Shown one piece after another: positions 63,901 through 64,000 of a stretch of DNA of 64,000 nucleotides. This DNA is from a gamma proteobacterium symbiont of Stewartia floridana. GTDB taxonomy: Bacteria; Pseudomonadota; Gammaproteobacteria; Chromatiales; Chromatiaceae. Location of the stretch: NCBI GenBank assembly GCA_003676145.1, contig NAUB01000017.1:1-64000 (forward strand), written 5' to 3'. The stretch's first letter is position 1. Each line of letters starts with the position of its first letter. A program made the translations under genes and the position numbers. The notes below the pieces were generated by a model, which was not told the origin of the DNA, made no database searches, and worked only from the letters and a program-made list of their open reading frames with translations.

Positions 63901-64000
63901 AGCTGGAGTTGCTGCCGCTTGGCCTCCACGTGGGCACGTACCACACCGGCCAGTGTGCACTCGTCGGTGATGGCCAGAGCGCGATAGTTGAGCAGCGCCG
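60996..64000 (-). CDS. dnaE2: Error-prone DNA polymerase III alpha (DnaE2/ImuC), 5' end outside window
   Basis: At least 1001 residues visible; the frame is open to base 64000 (upstream codons read [19 protein letters not shown], part of the PHP domain), so only a short N-terminal piece is missing. Family signatures: [22 protein letters not shown] (catalytic aspartates), [53 protein letters not shown], and a C-terminal OB fold ([27 protein letters not shown]). It performs translesion synthesis, normally with ImuA and ImuB under SOS control; those genes would lie right of the window. Confidence 0.93.
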   Translation of the reverse strand, partial: ALLNYRALAITDECTLAGVVRAHVEAKRQQLQLIIGSRFRLDDGLSFLLLATNRKGYGQLSTLISTARRNADKGDYHLTRLDMTRHSLSYCLAVWLPGEAQEVVFLNELFPKRLWIAVELSLSGKDRAHLEHLQRLSQQHDIPLTASGNVQMHQRNRRILHDTLSAIRFNMPLTQLGKRLAANGEGHLRPYQRLAEIYPQALLQETLAIAERCTFSLDELRYEYPSELVPEGYNATDWLRIQVEAGAKERWPQGVPGKVREAIEHELTLIAELNYEPYFLTIYDIVCFARSQKILCQGRGSAANSTVCYCLGITAVDPARMALLFERFISKERNEPPDIDVDFENARREEVIQYIYRKYGRDRAALVATVITYQPRSAIRDVGKALGFSPVQVERLARSTRWWDSQVLIPEHLAEMGFSAENPLIKRLITLVEMLLGFPRHLSQHVGGFIISAGPLTQLVPIENAAMQDRTVIQWEKDDVEALGLLKMDVLALGMLTALRKALGYIGASQKRELSLADIPAEDPKVYEMISRADTVGLFQIESRAQMSMLPRLQPRNYYDLVIQIAIVRPGPIQGEMVHPYLLRRSGKAPVTYPSEAIRSVLERTLGVPIFQEQVMQIAMVAAGFSAGEADQLRRAMAAWKRKGGLEPFQKKLHSGMCKRGYSGEFARQIFRQIRGFSDYGFPESHSASFALLAYASAWIKLYHPAVYLCALLNSQPMGFYAPAQLIQDAKRHGVEVRPIDVRFSEAESSLEYDTSGERSEESNTQPALRLGLHMVKGLSEEGIQNLIDERKQNAFNDVGELANRAKLHRADLQALASADALQGFSGDRYRAQWQVSGVEEPLPLFQEYHTETTEVMLPKPDEREEIIADYASSGVSLRRHPVALLRARLEKRRVHTAQALWSVRNGAVARTAGLVIGRQRPGTASGVIFVTLEDETGQANIIVWPKIAEAQRKPLLQSQLLIVSGIVQQQDGVLHLIAGRLEDRTDWLGELETKSRDFH

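Overview
The window looks like a chromosomal segment of a chemolithotrophic, sulfur-oxidising gammaproteobacterium, related to the Chromatiales or to lucinid-symbiont and Sedimenticola-type lineages. The reasons are flavocytochrome c sulfide dehydrogenase (fccAB) among several diheme cytochromes and a NapC-type tetraheme cytochrome, a DsrL-like flavoprotein, a group 3b [NiFe] hydrogenase, aerobic (nrdAB) and anaerobic (nrdD/nrdG) ribonucleotide reductases, and gammaproteobacterial housekeeping genes (zapD, yacG, fpr, rstAB-like). Taxonomy is inferred from gene content only. I found no rRNA, tRNA or CRISPR array.

Layout: 0-0.4 kb, C-terminal end of an integron-type integrase. 0.9-3.3 kb, a Ser/Thr kinase-HDOD-GAF fusion. 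3.5-8.0 kb, a translationally coupled hydrogenase operon (beta, gamma, delta, alpha, protease). 8.8-12.6 kb, a MacAB-like exporter with a MipA/OmpV outer-membrane protein. 12.8-16.8 kb, a methyltransferase, an AAC(6')-like acetyltransferase and the DsrL-like protein. 16.8-19.2 kb, an RstAB-like two-component system. 19.9-22.9 kb, zapD-yacG, a coiled-coil membrane protein, a thioredoxin and a metallo-beta-lactamase hydrolase. 23.1-26.0 kb, anaerobic RNR with its glycyl-radical domain encoded separately. 26.2-32.3 kb, the respiratory and sulfide-oxidation island. 32.5-38 kb, a CBS protein and nrdAB. 38-41.5 kb, gene remnants, short repeats, an RRM protein, a cold-shock protein, fpr and a sigma54-driven GG-leader peptide. 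41.7-48.9 kb, an Lrp regulator with ald, a pilin-like protein, a CBS protein, a DUF2459 lipoprotein and an ACP-acyl ligase-acyltransferase fusion. 59.6-64 kb, ycaQ and the error-prone polymerase dnaE2, which runs off the window.

The standout is 49275-59428: a complete, precisely delimited casposon-like transposon of 10,154 bp. It carries a stand-alone Cas1 (casposase) without Cas2 or a CRISPR array, a family B DNA polymerase with intact exonuclease and polymerase motifs, an HNH nuclease and two HTH proteins. Its ends are 32-bp imperfect terminal inverted repeats (17 bp perfect at the tips), bracketed by an identical 15-bp direct repeat, CTCCCACAAGGGGAG. Removing the element and one copy of the repeat restores a hairpin of a local intergenic repeat family whose intact copies lie next to the insertion (49.0 and 49.1 kb) and at 13.8 kb. 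AT-rich genes near the ends appear to be cargo: a polytopic membrane protein, a GIY-YIG nuclease fused to an EVE-like domain, a lipoprotein and a second GIY-YIG protein.

Elsewhere the genes suggest a facultative sulfide and hydrogen oxidiser that switches RNR class with oxygen: there is a perfect FNR-type palindrome and an NrdR box before nrdD, and paired NrdR boxes plus DnaA boxes before nrdA. Electrons from sulfide pass through FccAB to c-type cytochromes, while the soluble hydrogenase is expected to exchange electrons with NAD(P)H.
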